A stretch of 64,000 nucleotides of DNA from Nocardioides sp. Root1257 (GTDB lineage: Bacteria > Actinomycetota > Actinomycetes > Propionibacteriales > Nocardioidaceae): positions 62,001 through 126,000 of the forward strand of contig NZ_LMDV01000009.1 in the NCBI RefSeq assembly GCF_001425175.1. The letters run 5' to 3'. Shown here one piece after another: positions 16,229 to 24,293 of this stretch. The stretch's first letter is position 1. Every line of letters begins with the position of its first letter. The position numbers and the translations under genes were made by a program. The notes beneath the pieces were generated by a model. The model did not search any database and had not been told where the DNA came from. It was given only the letters and a program-made list of their open reading frames with translations.

Positions 16229-18643
16229 CTACATCCGGACGGTGCGCAGCCGAAGGGCGTTCGTGATGACGCTGACCGACGAGAGCGCCATCGCCGCTGC
16301 GGCGATCATCGGCGACAGGAGCCACCCGAACGTCGGGTACAGCACGCCGGCTGCGATGGGGATGCCAGCTGTGTTGTAGCCAAACGCGAGCCAGAGGTTG
16401 GAGCGGATGTTGCGCATCGTCGCCTGTGAGAGGCGGCGGGCGGTCGCGATGCCGGTCAGGTCGCCGTGCAGCAGGGTGACGCCGGCGGACTCGATGGCGA
16501 CATCCGTTCCGGTCGACATTGCCAGGCCGACGTCCGCGGCCGCGAGCGCCGGGCCGTCGTTGGTGCCGTCGCCGGCGTACGCGACGACCTTCCCTTCGGC
16601 GCGCAGGGCGTTGACGACATCGGCCTTCTTGTCCGGCATCACCTCCGCCTCCACTCGTGGGATGCCGAGCTGCGCGGCCACGGCGTGCGCGGTCACCGGG
16701 TTGTCACCGGTGACCATCACGACCTCGATGCCGACCTCCCGCAGCTGCTTGAGCGCTTTGGCGGTCGTCGGCTTCACGGGGTCGGCGATGGCCAGCACCC
16801 CGGCGAGTGCGCCTTCGACCGCGACGAAGACAGCGGTCGCGCCCTCGGTGCGCAGCTCGTCGGCGGTCTCGCCTAGCGGGGCGGCGTCGATGCCGAGGGA
16901 GGAGAGGAACTTGGTGCTGCCAACGGCGACGCGGCGACCGTCGACGAGTCCGGTGACGCCCTTGCCGGCCGGGGCGTCGAACTCCGCGACCTCGGGCACC
17001 GCGCTGCCGCCATCCTGGGCGGCGTTGGTGGCGGCGTTCACGATGGCCCGTGCCAGCGGGTGCTCCGACGGTGCCTCGACCGCGCCGGCCAAGCGCAGCA
17101 GCTCACCCTCGTTGAAGGTGCCGGTGGGGACGACTCGGGTGACGGCCGGCTTGCCCTCGGTGAGCGTTCCGGTCTTGTCGACCGCGAGGGTGTCGACCTT
17201 CTCCAGCCGCTCGAGCGCGGCCGCGTTCTTGATGAGGACGCCGAGGCGGGCGCCGCGGCCGACACCGACCATGATCGACATGGGCGTCGCCAGGCCGAGC
17301 GCACAGGGGCAGGCGATGATGAGGACGCTGACCGCGACCACGAGGGCGTGCGCGAGTTTCGGGACTGGGCCAATCAGCGCCCAGGTGGTGAACGCGACGA
17401 CGGCGGCTGCGATGACAGCCGGCACGAACACTGCAGAGACCTTGTCGACGAGCCGCTGGATGGGGGCTTGGGACCGCTGGGCATCGGCGACCATCTGCAC
17501 GATGCGCGCGAGCATGGTGTCGCGTCCTACTGCGCGAGCCTCAACGAGGAGTGTGCCGCCAGCGGTCAGGGTGCCTCCGATGACGGTGTCGCCGGCCTTC
17601 TTCGTCACCGGCATCGACTCTCCGGTCACCATCGACTCATCGACCGAGGACCGGCCGTCCACGACGACGCCGTCGACCGGAACCTGCTCGCCGGGGCGGA
17701 CTCTGAGTCGGTCACCGGCCTGCACTTGGTCCAGCGTCACGTCTGCTTCGGTGCCGTCGGCGTTGACGCGGTGCGCGGTCTTCGGGGTCAGGTCGAGCAG
17801 GGCCTTGATGGCACCCGAGGTTCGCTCGCGGGCCCGGAGCTCGAGGACCTGACCGAGCAGCACCAAGGACGTGATGACCGCGGCGGCCTCGAAGTACACC
17901 GGGACGACGCCGTCCATCGTGCGGAACGAGTCCGGGAAGACGCCGGGCGCGACCGTCGCGACGACGCTGAACAGCCACGCGACACCGGTGCCCATCGCGA
18001 TGAGCGTGAACATGTTCAGCTTCATCGTCCGCACCGAGGTCCAGCCTCGGGTGAAGAACGGCCACCCTGCCCACAGCACGACCGGCGTGGCGAATGCCAG
18101 CTGCAGCCACGCGTTCACGCGACCGGGGACGGCGATGAAGTCGAACAGCTCGGCCCCCATTCCGAGAATGACGACGGGGATGGACAGGGCGACCGCGAAC
18201 CAGAACCGGCGGGTCATGTCGACCAGCTCCGCAGAGGGCCCGTCCTCAGCGGCGACTGTCACCGGCTCGAGCGCCATTCCGCAGATGGGGCACGTCCCCG
18301 GACCGATCTGGCGGATCTGCGGGTGCATGGGGCAGGTGTACTCCGCGCCGGCTGGTGCGTCGGCAGAGGTCGCGTCCCCATGGCCGTGGTGGTTCGCGTG
18401 GTGGTTCGCATGGTCGTGCGCGGGGAGTGTGTACGCGTCGGGGTTGGCGACGAACTTGTCGTGGCACCTCTCCGAGCAGAAGTGGTACGTCTGCCCGTCG
18501 TGCTCGGCCGTAGGGCCACCCGCTGCCGGGTCGACCTCCATGCCGCAGACCGGGTCCGTCACAGCCGCTACCTGGGCGACGTGCCCGTGTTCGTGCGGGT
18601 GGTCGTGCTGGCGCGGACCGTGGTTGTGGTGCTTTTCGTTCAT
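16229..18643 (-). CDS. copA: Cu(I)-exporting P1B-type ATPase
   Basis: An 804-residue copper pump. The N-terminus is His-rich ([16 protein letters not shown]) and is followed by a YHS domain (DPVCGME at 30-36, Cys56, Cys60), a second His stretch, and a heavy-metal-binding module with CPMHP (104-108) and CPICGM (118-123). The core has TGES (340-343), CPC (445-447) in the ion path and the phosphorylated Asp489 in DKTGT. The YN and MALSS motifs in the last two helices point to Cu(I). An open frame begins at a TTG at 18673, inside the CsoR-type operator; I take the ATG at 18643. Confidence 0.95.
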   Translation of the reverse strand: MNEKHHNHGPRQHDHPHEHGHVAQVAAVTDPVCGMEVDPAAGGPTAEHDGQTYHFCSERCHDKFVANPDAYTLPAHDHANHHANHHGHGDATSADAPAGAEYTCPMHPQIRQIGPGTCPICGMALEPVTVAAEDGPSAELVDMTRRFWFAVALSIPVVILGMGAELFDFIAVPGRVNAWLQLAFATPVVLWAGWPFFTRGWTSVRTMKLNMFTLIAMGTGVAWLFSVVATVAPGVFPDSFRTMDGVVPVYFEAAAVITSLVLLGQVLELRARERTSGAIKALLDLTPKTAHRVNADGTEADVTLDQVQAGDRLRVRPGEQVPVDGVVVDGRSSVDESMVTGESMPVTKKAGDTVIGGTLTAGGTLLVEARAVGRDTMLARIVQMVADAQRSQAPIQRLVDKVSAVFVPAVIAAAVVAFTTWALIGPVPKLAHALVVAVSVLIIACPCALGLATPMSIMVGVGRGARLGVLIKNAAALERLEKVDTLAVDKTGTLTEGKPAVTRVVPTGTFNEGELLRLAGAVEAPSEHPLARAIVNAATNAAQDGGSAVPEVAEFDAPAGKGVTGLVDGRRVAVGSTKFLSSLGIDAAPLGETADELRTEGATAVFVAVEGALAGVLAIADPVKPTTAKALKQLREVGIEVVMVTGDNPVTAHAVAAQLGIPRVEAEVMPDKKADVVNALRAEGKVVAYAGDGTNDGPALAAADVGLAMSTGTDVAIESAGVTLLHGDLTGIATARRLSQATMRNIRSNLWLAFGYNTAGIPIAAGVLYPTFGWLLSPMIAAAAMALSSVSVITNALRLRTVRM

Positions 18644-18653
18644 ACTCACCAAG

Positions 18654-18670
18654 ATACCCCCAGGGGGTAT
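18654..18670. promoter_or_regulatory. CsoR-type copper operator upstream of copA
   Basis: ATACCCCCAGGGGGTAT is a near-perfect palindrome matching the actinobacterial CsoR pattern TACCC-N5-GGGTA. It lies 11 bp before the copA ATG, between copA and the gene upstream, so copA has its own copper-controlled promoter. No csoR gene is seen in the window. Confidence 0.78.
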
Positions 18671-18694
18671 CAAGTCAAGGGCCGAAAGGCCCGG

Positions 18695-19777
18695 TCACTG
18701 AGTGAAGGCGAGGACCTGCTCTACGGCGCCGATGCCTCCTACGCCGCCGACCCCGTCGCTGCCTCCGGGGTCCACAGGTCCGCGGAACAGGCCGTCACTG
18801 GTGGCGGCGTACCAGGCGTCTCCGATGACGCTGAACGCGGTCGGCTCGCCGGAGGTTCGAGCCAGCTCGCCCCAGGCCTCACCACCGTTCTCGGAACGCC
18901 ACACGACCCCGTCGGGTGCGATGCCGAGTAGGACGTTGCCGGTAGGCCAGTCGATGAAGGCCAGTCGGGGCGCGTCGTTGAGTTCGAGTTCGCGTTCGGT
19001 GGCCGCGTCCAGCTCGAGCAGCCGACCGTCGCCGGCGGTGCCGAGCACCCGGTCCGCGTCCCGGGGGTCGGCTGCCAGGTCGAGAAGCGGCTCTGAGGGC
19101 ACGGTGTCCCAGATGCGATCGTCCGTTGAGGTGAGCAGCCCCCCGGTGGCCGAGTCGATGCCCCAGGTGCGTTGTGGGGTGTGCTCGAGGGCATGGAAGT
19201 CTGCGGCGCCATCGAGTGAGAGCGGTTCCCATGTCACGCCGCCGTCGCGTGACTCGATGAGGCCGAGATTCGGCGGCCGATCGATGTCGCTGGGCTCGGG
19301 GTGGCCGCTGGCCACCAGCCTGCCCGGCCCCGCTGCAGTGATGGCCATGTAGTCGCTCGCTGAGTCCCCGACGCGGTGGACGGTGCCGTCCGTGTCGACG
19401 GAGAATAGGCCGTAGTGGGTGCCGACGAGGACTCGCCCATGCGTTTGGCCGACCGGCTGCTGCGCGGGTGCGATGCCGTGGATGTGCCCCACGATGGGGG
19501 CGTTGCCGTCCGCGGGCGTCGGTGCCTTGTGGCGGTGCTTCCCGCGGTACGGGTCGGTGAGAGCCACCACCAGCATGCTCACCATGAGCAGTGCAGCGGC
19601 GGCCCCGATGACCAGCGCCCCGCGGTGGGACGGGGAGCGGGTCCGCTGCGCGTTGGTGTCCTCGAGCGTCTGCCGGCTGCTCGGGACGGTCTCGTCGTTC
19701 GTGTGGCCGGCGTTCGTGTGGCCGGCGTTCGTGTGGTCGGCGTTGGTGGGGTCGAGGTCAGGGGTGTGCGCGTTCAT
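18695..19777 (-). CDS. F510_1955-type beta-propeller protein of copper cassettes
   Basis: A 360-residue protein. A His/Asn-rich cytoplasmic N-terminus precedes one membrane helix (GALVIGAAAALLMVSMLVVAL) and an outside domain with BNR/sialidase-like blades (ESRDGGVTWEPL, RSENGGEAWGEL). It resembles the proteins annotated as F510_1955 family glycosylhydrolases, which often sit next to DUF305 and copper genes; no glycosidase activity can be claimed. The ATG at 19777 is chosen because the N-terminal repeats start there. It lies upstream of copA on the same strand but is separated from it by the operator. Confidence 0.75.
   Translation of the reverse strand: MNAHTPDLDPTNADHTNAGHTNAGHTNDETVPSSRQTLEDTNAQRTRSPSHRGALVIGAAAALLMVSMLVVALTDPYRGKHRHKAPTPADGNAPIVGHIHGIAPAQQPVGQTHGRVLVGTHYGLFSVDTDGTVHRVGDSASDYMAITAAGPGRLVASGHPEPSDIDRPPNLGLIESRDGGVTWEPLSLDGAADFHALEHTPQRTWGIDSATGGLLTSTDDRIWDTVPSEPLLDLAADPRDADRVLGTAGDGRLLELDAATERELELNDAPRLAFIDWPTGNVLLGIAPDGVVWRSENGGEAWGELARTSGEPTAFSVIGDAWYAATSDGLFRGPVDPGGSDGVGGVGGIGAVEQVLAFTQ
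19697..19741. repeat. Three 15-bp tandem repeats inside the propeller gene
   Basis: GTTCGTGTGGCCGGC is repeated at 19697-19711, 19712-19726 and, with one change, 19727-19741. On the minus strand it encodes HTN-containing pentapeptides. Copy number may vary between strains. Confidence 0.85.
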
Positions 19778-19940
19778 GGCGTCTGGCTCGTACGCGAGCC
19801 TGGTCCGGAAGCCGATGCAGCAGGTCCGCCAGATCTCTGGTCGTCCTCCCATCCGGGTTCCCGCATCCCGGCGAAACGGTGGGCGTGGGGGGAACCCGGA
19901 CGGACGGGTCAGGGCGGGGTGCTGCGGCGACCGGGCCAGG

Positions 19941-20624
19941 TCAGCCGAGCAGCCCCTCCATCTGCGCGATCTCCTTGTTCTGGGCCGTCTCGATGGCCTT
20001 GGCGAGCTCGACGGCGTCGGCGAACGTCCCGTCCTCCTGCTCGGTCTGCGCCATCTCCACCGCGCCCTTGTGGTGCCGGACCATCATCTCGAGCCACATG
20101 TCCTGGAACTCGGCGTCAGAGGCATCCTGAAGCTCGTTCATCTCGTCGGCCGACATCATCCCGGGCATGTCGGAGCTCTCCATGCCCTCCATCTGCTCGG
20201 ACATGTCGCCGCCCATGTCGTGACCCGCGTTCGAGTGGTCGCGCATCGTCGCGGGGACGTCCTCGCCCCAGGCGGTCAACCAGTCGGCCATCGTCTCGAT
20301 CTCGGGACCTTGAGCGGCCTGGATGTCGTCGGCGAGCTGCTGGACCTCTGGGTCGAGGGTGCGGCCCTGGGTCAGGTCGACCATCGAGAGCGCCTGAGCG
20401 TGGTGCTGAATCATGTCGGAGGCGAACGAGACGTCTGCGTCGTTGAACACGTCCCCGTTCGATGCGGTCTGGGTAGATGACGGCGAACCGCCATCGGAGT
20501 CGTCGCCGCACGCGGCGAGCGTCACGCCGAGCGCGGTCGTCAACGCGACCGCGGCCGCGACACGACGGACCGTCCTCGACCGCCGTACGGGGTGCTTCTT
20601 CTTGGTGTGGGTGTAGCTGTCCAT
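19941..20624 (-). CDS. DUF305 lipoprotein, copper-associated
   Basis: A 227-residue lipoprotein. The signal peptide ends in the lipobox LAAC, and a Gly/Ser linker follows. Two DUF305 helical units carry DMIQHHAQAL and EMMVRHHKGAVEMA, with a Met-rich stretch between them (MGGDMSEQMEGMESSDMPGMM). Such His-His and Met clusters suit binding of copper at the outer face of the membrane. It is in the same direction as the propeller gene and DUF6153 and forms part of the copper block. Confidence 0.85.
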   Translation of the reverse strand: MDSYTHTKKKHPVRRSRTVRRVAAAVALTTALGVTLAACGDDSDGGSPSSTQTASNGDVFNDADVSFASDMIQHHAQALSMVDLTQGRTLDPEVQQLADDIQAAQGPEIETMADWLTAWGEDVPATMRDHSNAGHDMGGDMSEQMEGMESSDMPGMMSADEMNELQDASDAEFQDMWLEMMVRHHKGAVEMAQTEQEDGTFADAVELAKAIETAQNKEIAQMEGLLG

Positions 20625-20742
20625 GGTGGTTCTCTCCTGAGCTGAAGTGCCGTTAGGGGTCGCGAAACCACCGCTACCAGCAGGCTCTGCCCGAGTCGGT
20701 CGACCCGTCGTCAGGGCACGCAGAAGCGGCGGTGCCGGCTCC

Positions 20743-21264
20743 TCAGCACCTCTGAATGGAGAGTAGGTTCAAGTCGGGTGGAGCGGGCCCACGGGCCCGC
20801 GCCCAGAACGCAGTCGTCGCCGCGACGACTGGGTCATGGGCCAGTACGTGCCACAGTCGTGCGAGCGCGCGTGCACACCACGCGGCGAGACCGAACAGCA
20901 GTGCGGCCACCAGGACTGCCAGGCACATCCCGACCAGTACTCCGCCGCCGTGGTGGTCGTCGTGACCACCGCTTGAGTCTGCGGGCATCTCGGCCGGGAC
21001 GCTGGCATCGGCCACAGCAGCCGCGGCACCGTGCATGCCTCCAGGCGAGGCCGCGCCGCCGCCGAGCTGATGCCCGGCTCCGGTGTGCGCGTCGACGTGG
21101 GCCACAGACGAGCCCAGAGCAGCCGGCCCGCCAACGCCGTGGTCGGACAGGCCGTGCATCGCGAACAGCCCGCCGAGCGCTACGAGCAGCAGCAGCCACC
21201 GGCCGATCACATCTCGTGACCACCGACCGACTCCAGACGCGACGACTGCACCCATCGCCATCAT
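20743..21264 (-). CDS. DUF6153-like small membrane protein, His/Met-rich
   Basis: A 173-residue protein with two membrane helices (about 22-38 and 108-131) around an external loop rich in His, Met and Gly (MHGLSDHG, HVDAHTGAGH, GMHG, GGHDDHHGGG). The pattern matches DUF6153 proteins often found beside DUF305 in actinobacterial copper loci; the family call is by pattern. Starts at 21264, 21261 or 21255 are all possible. A role in holding copper outside the membrane is an inference. Confidence 0.65.
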   Translation of the reverse strand: MMAMGAVVASGVGRWSRDVIGRWLLLLVALGGLFAMHGLSDHGVGGPAALGSSVAHVDAHTGAGHQLGGGAASPGGMHGAAAAVADASVPAEMPADSSGGHDDHHGGGVLVGMCLAVLVAALLFGLAAWCARALARLWHVLAHDPVVAATTAFWARARGPAPPDLNLLSIQRC

Positions 21265-21433
21265 CGTAGGACCCGCCGCGTACCCACCCACCCGCGCCAC
21301 CCGCCCGCGCCGTCCGCCCGTGCCATCCGCCGGCGCTACCCGCCCGCGTCCCGGGCCGGTCGCCGCCTCGGAGCGAACGCAGACCACAGGGCACAACCAA
21401 CGGCGGGAAGAGCGCACAAGCCTCTTGCTACCC

Positions 21434-21450
21434 ATACCGGTGGGGGGTAT
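21434..21450. promoter_or_regulatory. Degenerate CsoR-type site
   Basis: ATACCGGTGGGGGGTAT keeps the outer ATACC/GGTAT arms with the same 17-bp span as the strong site 36 bp downstream. It may be an auxiliary site in the promoter of the MFS-copZ operon. Confidence 0.45.
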
Positions 21451-21469
21451 GTTTCGACGCCTTGGACAT

Positions 21470-21486
21470 ATACCCCTAGGGGGTAT
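21470..21486. promoter_or_regulatory. CsoR-type copper operator upstream of the MFS-copZ operon
   Basis: ATACCCCTAGGGGGTAT matches TACCC-N5-GGGTA and differs by one base from the copA site at 18654-18670. It lies 4 bp before the ribosome site AAAGGAG (21491-21497) of the MFS gene. Confidence 0.78.
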
Positions 21487-21502
21487 CAACAAAGGAGTAG
21501 TC

Positions 21503-22987
21503 GTGACCACCACCCAACGTGCCGACGACGGCACGACCCGGCCGACGAAGAGGCCATCTAAGAACACCCCGAGCAACAACCAGCCCGCCGGCAACGCCGG
21601 TGCGGCGTACCCCCGCCGCTGGGTCGGGCTCGCCGTCATCGCGGCCGCCCAGTTCATGGTCATCATGGACACCTCCATCATCGGAGTCGCTCTCCCGCAG
21701 ATGCAGACCGACCTCGGCTTCACTCCCGAGAACCTCACCTGGGTCTTCAACGCCTACGTCATCGCGTTCGGCGGGCTGCTGCTGGCCGGGGGCAAGCTCG
21801 CGGACCTCTTCGGCGCCCGCCGTGTCTTCATCGCCGGCTGGGTCACGCTCGCCGCCGGGTCCCTCGCCGCCGGACTCGCAGGCAACGTCCCCGTCGAACT
21901 TGCCGGCCGCGCCGCCCAAGGCGCCGGGTCCGCACTCATCGCCCCCGCCGCCCTCTCCCTGCTGATGACCTTGTTCGGCCGGGAGCCACGCGAACTCACC
22001 AAGGCCCTCGCCCTGTACGGCGCCGCGGCCCCCGCCGGCGGCACCGCCGGCGTGTTCCTCGGCGGCGTCCTCACCGAGTACGCGTCCTGGCCGTGGGTGT
22101 TCTTCATCAACCTCCCCCTCGCTGCCGCCATCGTCGCCGTCACCCCCGCCGTCCTGCCCGGTGGCAGCGGGAACCGCGTCAAGGTCGACCTCCTCGGCGC
22201 CATCACCGTCACCGCCGGCCTCGGTACAGCCGTGTACGGCATCGTCACCGCCCCCGAGGTCGGCTGGAACTCGCCCCGCACGTGGGTCACCCTCAGCGTC
22301 GCGGCCGCCGTACTCGTCGGGTTCGTTGCCCTGCAGGCCGCGCGCCGCGACCCGCTCGTCAGGCTCAGCATCTTCCGAGCCCCGAACCTCGGCGCCGCGA
22401 ACCTCGCCCAGCTGCTCCTCGGTGCCGCCTGGATTCCGATGTGGTTCTTCCTGAACCTCTACCTTCAACAGGTTCTCGGGTACTCCGCGTTCCCCTCCGG
22501 CGCCGCACTGCTCCCGATGACCGCGCTCATCATGGCCGGCATGGTGCTCTTCGCACCGCGGATCATCGCCGCGGTCGGCCCCAAGGCCGCGACCGTCACC
22601 GGACTGCTCACCCTCTCCGCCGGACTGCTGTGGCTTGCCCAGGTCGACCCGGACGGCTCCTACGTGGTCGACGTCCTGCCCGCCTCCCTGGTAGCCGCGC
22701 TCGGCATGGCCCTAGCGTTCATTCCCACGCTCGGGACCGCCATCTCCGCGGCATCGCCCGCGGACGGCGGACTGGCCTCGGGCATCGTGAACACCAGCTA
22801 CCAGGTCGGCTCCGCTCTCGGCCTCGCCATCATCACCGCGGTCGCGTCCGCTGCAGGAGCCGATCAGGCTGGCGCGGCTGACCTGGCCGCCCTCACCGAC
22901 GGCTACTCCGCGGCATTCATCGCCGCCGCTGTCGTCGCCGCCATCGGAGCCGCGGCCTCGGCTGCCCTCCTGCGCACCAACCGCTGA
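21503..22987 (+). CDS. MFS exporter, DHA2-like, copper-regulated
   Basis: A 494-residue protein with about 14 membrane helices. The first helix reads QFMVIMDTSIIGVALPQM and motif A is GGKLADLFGARRVF, typical of DHA2 proton-driven exporters. The GTG at 21503 follows AAAGGAG by 5 bp. The upstream CsoR-type operator and copZ just downstream tie it to copper stress. The exported compound (metal, metallophore or drug) is unknown. The first 40 residues are a polar extension. Confidence 0.85.
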   Translation: MTTTQRADDGTTRPTKRPSKNTPSNNQPAGNAGAAYPRRWVGLAVIAAAQFMVIMDTSIIGVALPQMQTDLGFTPENLTWVFNAYVIAFGGLLLAGGKLADLFGARRVFIAGWVTLAAGSLAAGLAGNVPVELAGRAAQGAGSALIAPAALSLLMTLFGREPRELTKALALYGAAAPAGGTAGVFLGGVLTEYASWPWVFFINLPLAAAIVAVTPAVLPGGSGNRVKVDLLGAITVTAGLGTAVYGIVTAPEVGWNSPRTWVTLSVAAAVLVGFVALQAARRDPLVRLSIFRAPNLGAANLAQLLLGAAWIPMWFFLNLYLQQVLGYSAFPSGAALLPMTALIMAGMVLFAPRIIAAVGPKAATVTGLLTLSAGLLWLAQVDPDGSYVVDVLPASLVAALGMALAFIPTLGTAISAASPADGGLASGIVNTSYQVGSALGLAIITAVASAAGADQAGAADLAALTDGYSAAFIAAAVVAAIGAAASAALLRTNR

Positions 22988-23027
22988 AACCAGACCAACG
23001 ACCACCGACACATCAGAGAAGGAACTC

Positions 23028-23240
23028 ATGTCCACCCCCATTGTCACCACCGTCAACGTCACCGGCATGACCTGCGGCCACTGCGCCTCATCCGTCACCA
23101 CCGAGCTCCGGCAGCTCGACGGGGTCACCGACGTCATCGTCAACCTCGAGAACGGCGCCGTAGCCATCACCAGCACCGCGCCCCTGGACGACCACGCCAT
23201 CACCGGCGCCGTCGAAGAAGCCGGCTACGCCATCGCCTGA
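23028..23240 (+). CDS. copZ: Copper chaperone (HMA domain)
   Basis: A 70-residue HMA-fold protein with the metal site GMTCGHC (Cys16, Cys19). It carries Cu(I) in the cytoplasm, probably to CopA. A GAAGGA ribosome site lies 5 bp before the ATG. It is 40 bp after the MFS gene and probably co-transcribed with it, then followed by a terminator hairpin. Confidence 0.93.
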   Translation: MSTPIVTTVNVTGMTCGHCASSVTTELRQLDGVTDVIVNLENGAVAITSTAPLDDHAITGAVEEAGYAIA

Positions 23241-23270
23241 CACGCCCGTCGAGAACATGGGACACAACGC

Positions 23271-23301
23271 CGGCGGGCCAGGAGAAATCCTGCGCCCGCC
23301 G
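23271..23301 (+). terminator. Terminator of the MFS-copZ operon
   Basis: CGGCGGGCCAGGA (23271-23283) pairs with TCCTGCGCCCGCCG (23288-23301) with one bulge and a GAAA tetraloop, 30 bp after copZ. Confidence 0.75.
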
Positions 23302-23379
23302 ACATAGGCACGCCTCGAGCGACTCCCCCGACACTGCGCCCGACGCCGGACCGGTCGTTCACCGGACCGGGGCCAGTGC

Positions 23380-23758
23380 GGAGGCGACCACTGTCGGCGT
23401 ACTTGACGATGGGCTGGGCCGGGGGTTGGGCTAGTGCCGATAGCACTCGCCTCCCTGACGACCGGGGGCGTCGAAGGGCTGACCTCCGATTGGGCTCATC
23501 CAGCATTACTGGGTGCTTGTTCAAGCTGGTGCTGACCCTGGCGGCGACGGTCGTCCTGGTCCTCTACACGCAAACCCTGTCGGCTCTAGCCGACGACGCG
23601 GTCGCCGGTGGCGGCCCCAGGCTTGACCGGTTCACGGTCGCGGTGCACTACGGGGCGCGGTGTCGCTGGTCGCCGCCAAGGTGCTCGCCGTCTTCCAGCC
23701 CCGCGGCCGTACCGGCCTTGGCCGAGTAGCGGACCGGCCCATGCGAGCACACGCGTAG
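23380..23758 (+). pseudogene. Decayed membrane protein gene with several frameshifts
   Basis: Pieces of one membrane protein appear in order but in different frames: AYLTMGWAGG (frame of 23376), VPIALASLTTGGVEGL (from about 23435), GLIQHYWVLV (frame of 23507), FKLVLTLAATVVLVLYTQTL (frame of 23376) and GAVSLVAAKVLAVFQPRGRTG (frame of 23654). The order and wording (ALASL-TG, HYWVL-KLVLT, YTQTL, PRGRTG) resemble a common small actinobacterial integral membrane protein of unknown function. The reading is disrupted at least three times, so no working product is expected. The start is not identifiable. Confidence 0.55.
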
Positions 23759-24293
23759 AGCCTTGCGGCGTGCGGGGACCTGGGGAGGTCGCGCGAGGGC
23801 TTCTCCGGTCCGTGTGCTCTGCTCGACGTCATCGCTCACACCCCTCCGGCTACGAACCGTGCGCCGCTGGCTACGTCTGGCGACGTCGCCCGTCCGAGCG
23901 AGTCGGGTAGGGCGCGGCCACACTCGACGGCGATTCGCGTGAGGAACACCGGCGCTGAGGCGGCTGAACTGGGCGCACCCGCGTCCACGCCTGCGGGTAA
24001 CCAAGGGTCTGAACCATTCCCCTGAGTTCGCTACTCAAGAATCGCTCGGGCCACACATGCTGGCCTCGCCCAGCCCGGCCGCTCGATCACCGGTTCTCGT
24101 CGACTATCGACGATCCCCAGAATCTTCCCCACAGGCCTGCTGTTTCGCTCCCTCAAGTCATTCTCGTCAAGCGGCACGCATGCTACGAAGGTTCGTAGAT
24201 GGGTCGCCCCGATTGCGGCGGCCCATGCGGCATTTCTAGCGGTCCGTTGGTTGTCGACGGACACCGTAGAACCGGGTCTCGGGGTGGTCGGCT
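23759..24293. other. Non-coding stretch upstream of the relaxase
   Basis: No convincing gene is seen on either strand between the decayed gene and the relaxase. Short open frames here lack ribosome sites and homology-like patterns. The only marked structures are the palindromes at 24183-24226. Confidence 0.5.
24183..24226. other. Candidate origin of transfer (oriT)
   Basis: A perfect short palindrome CTACGAA-GG-TTCGTAG (24183-24198) is followed at once by a second inverted repeat, ATGGGTCGCC (24199-24208) with GGCGGCCCAT (24217-24226), one mismatch. They lie 67 bp upstream of the MobF relaxase start, the usual place for an oriT. The nick site is not identified. Confidence 0.45.

Noticed and set aside
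18643..18673. The TTG start giving CopA ten extra residues
   Set aside because: The extra codons run through the CsoR-type palindrome. The ATG at 18643 leaves the operator upstream of the coding region.
19697..19741. Tandem 15-bp repeats as a CRISPR array
   Set aside because: There are no spacers, the repeats are in frame within a coding gene, and no cas genes are in the window.
23608..23910. Plus-strand open frame of 100 codons after copZ
   Set aside because: It is in the wrong frame relative to the decayed membrane protein and has an Arg/Pro-rich shadow composition with no start signal.
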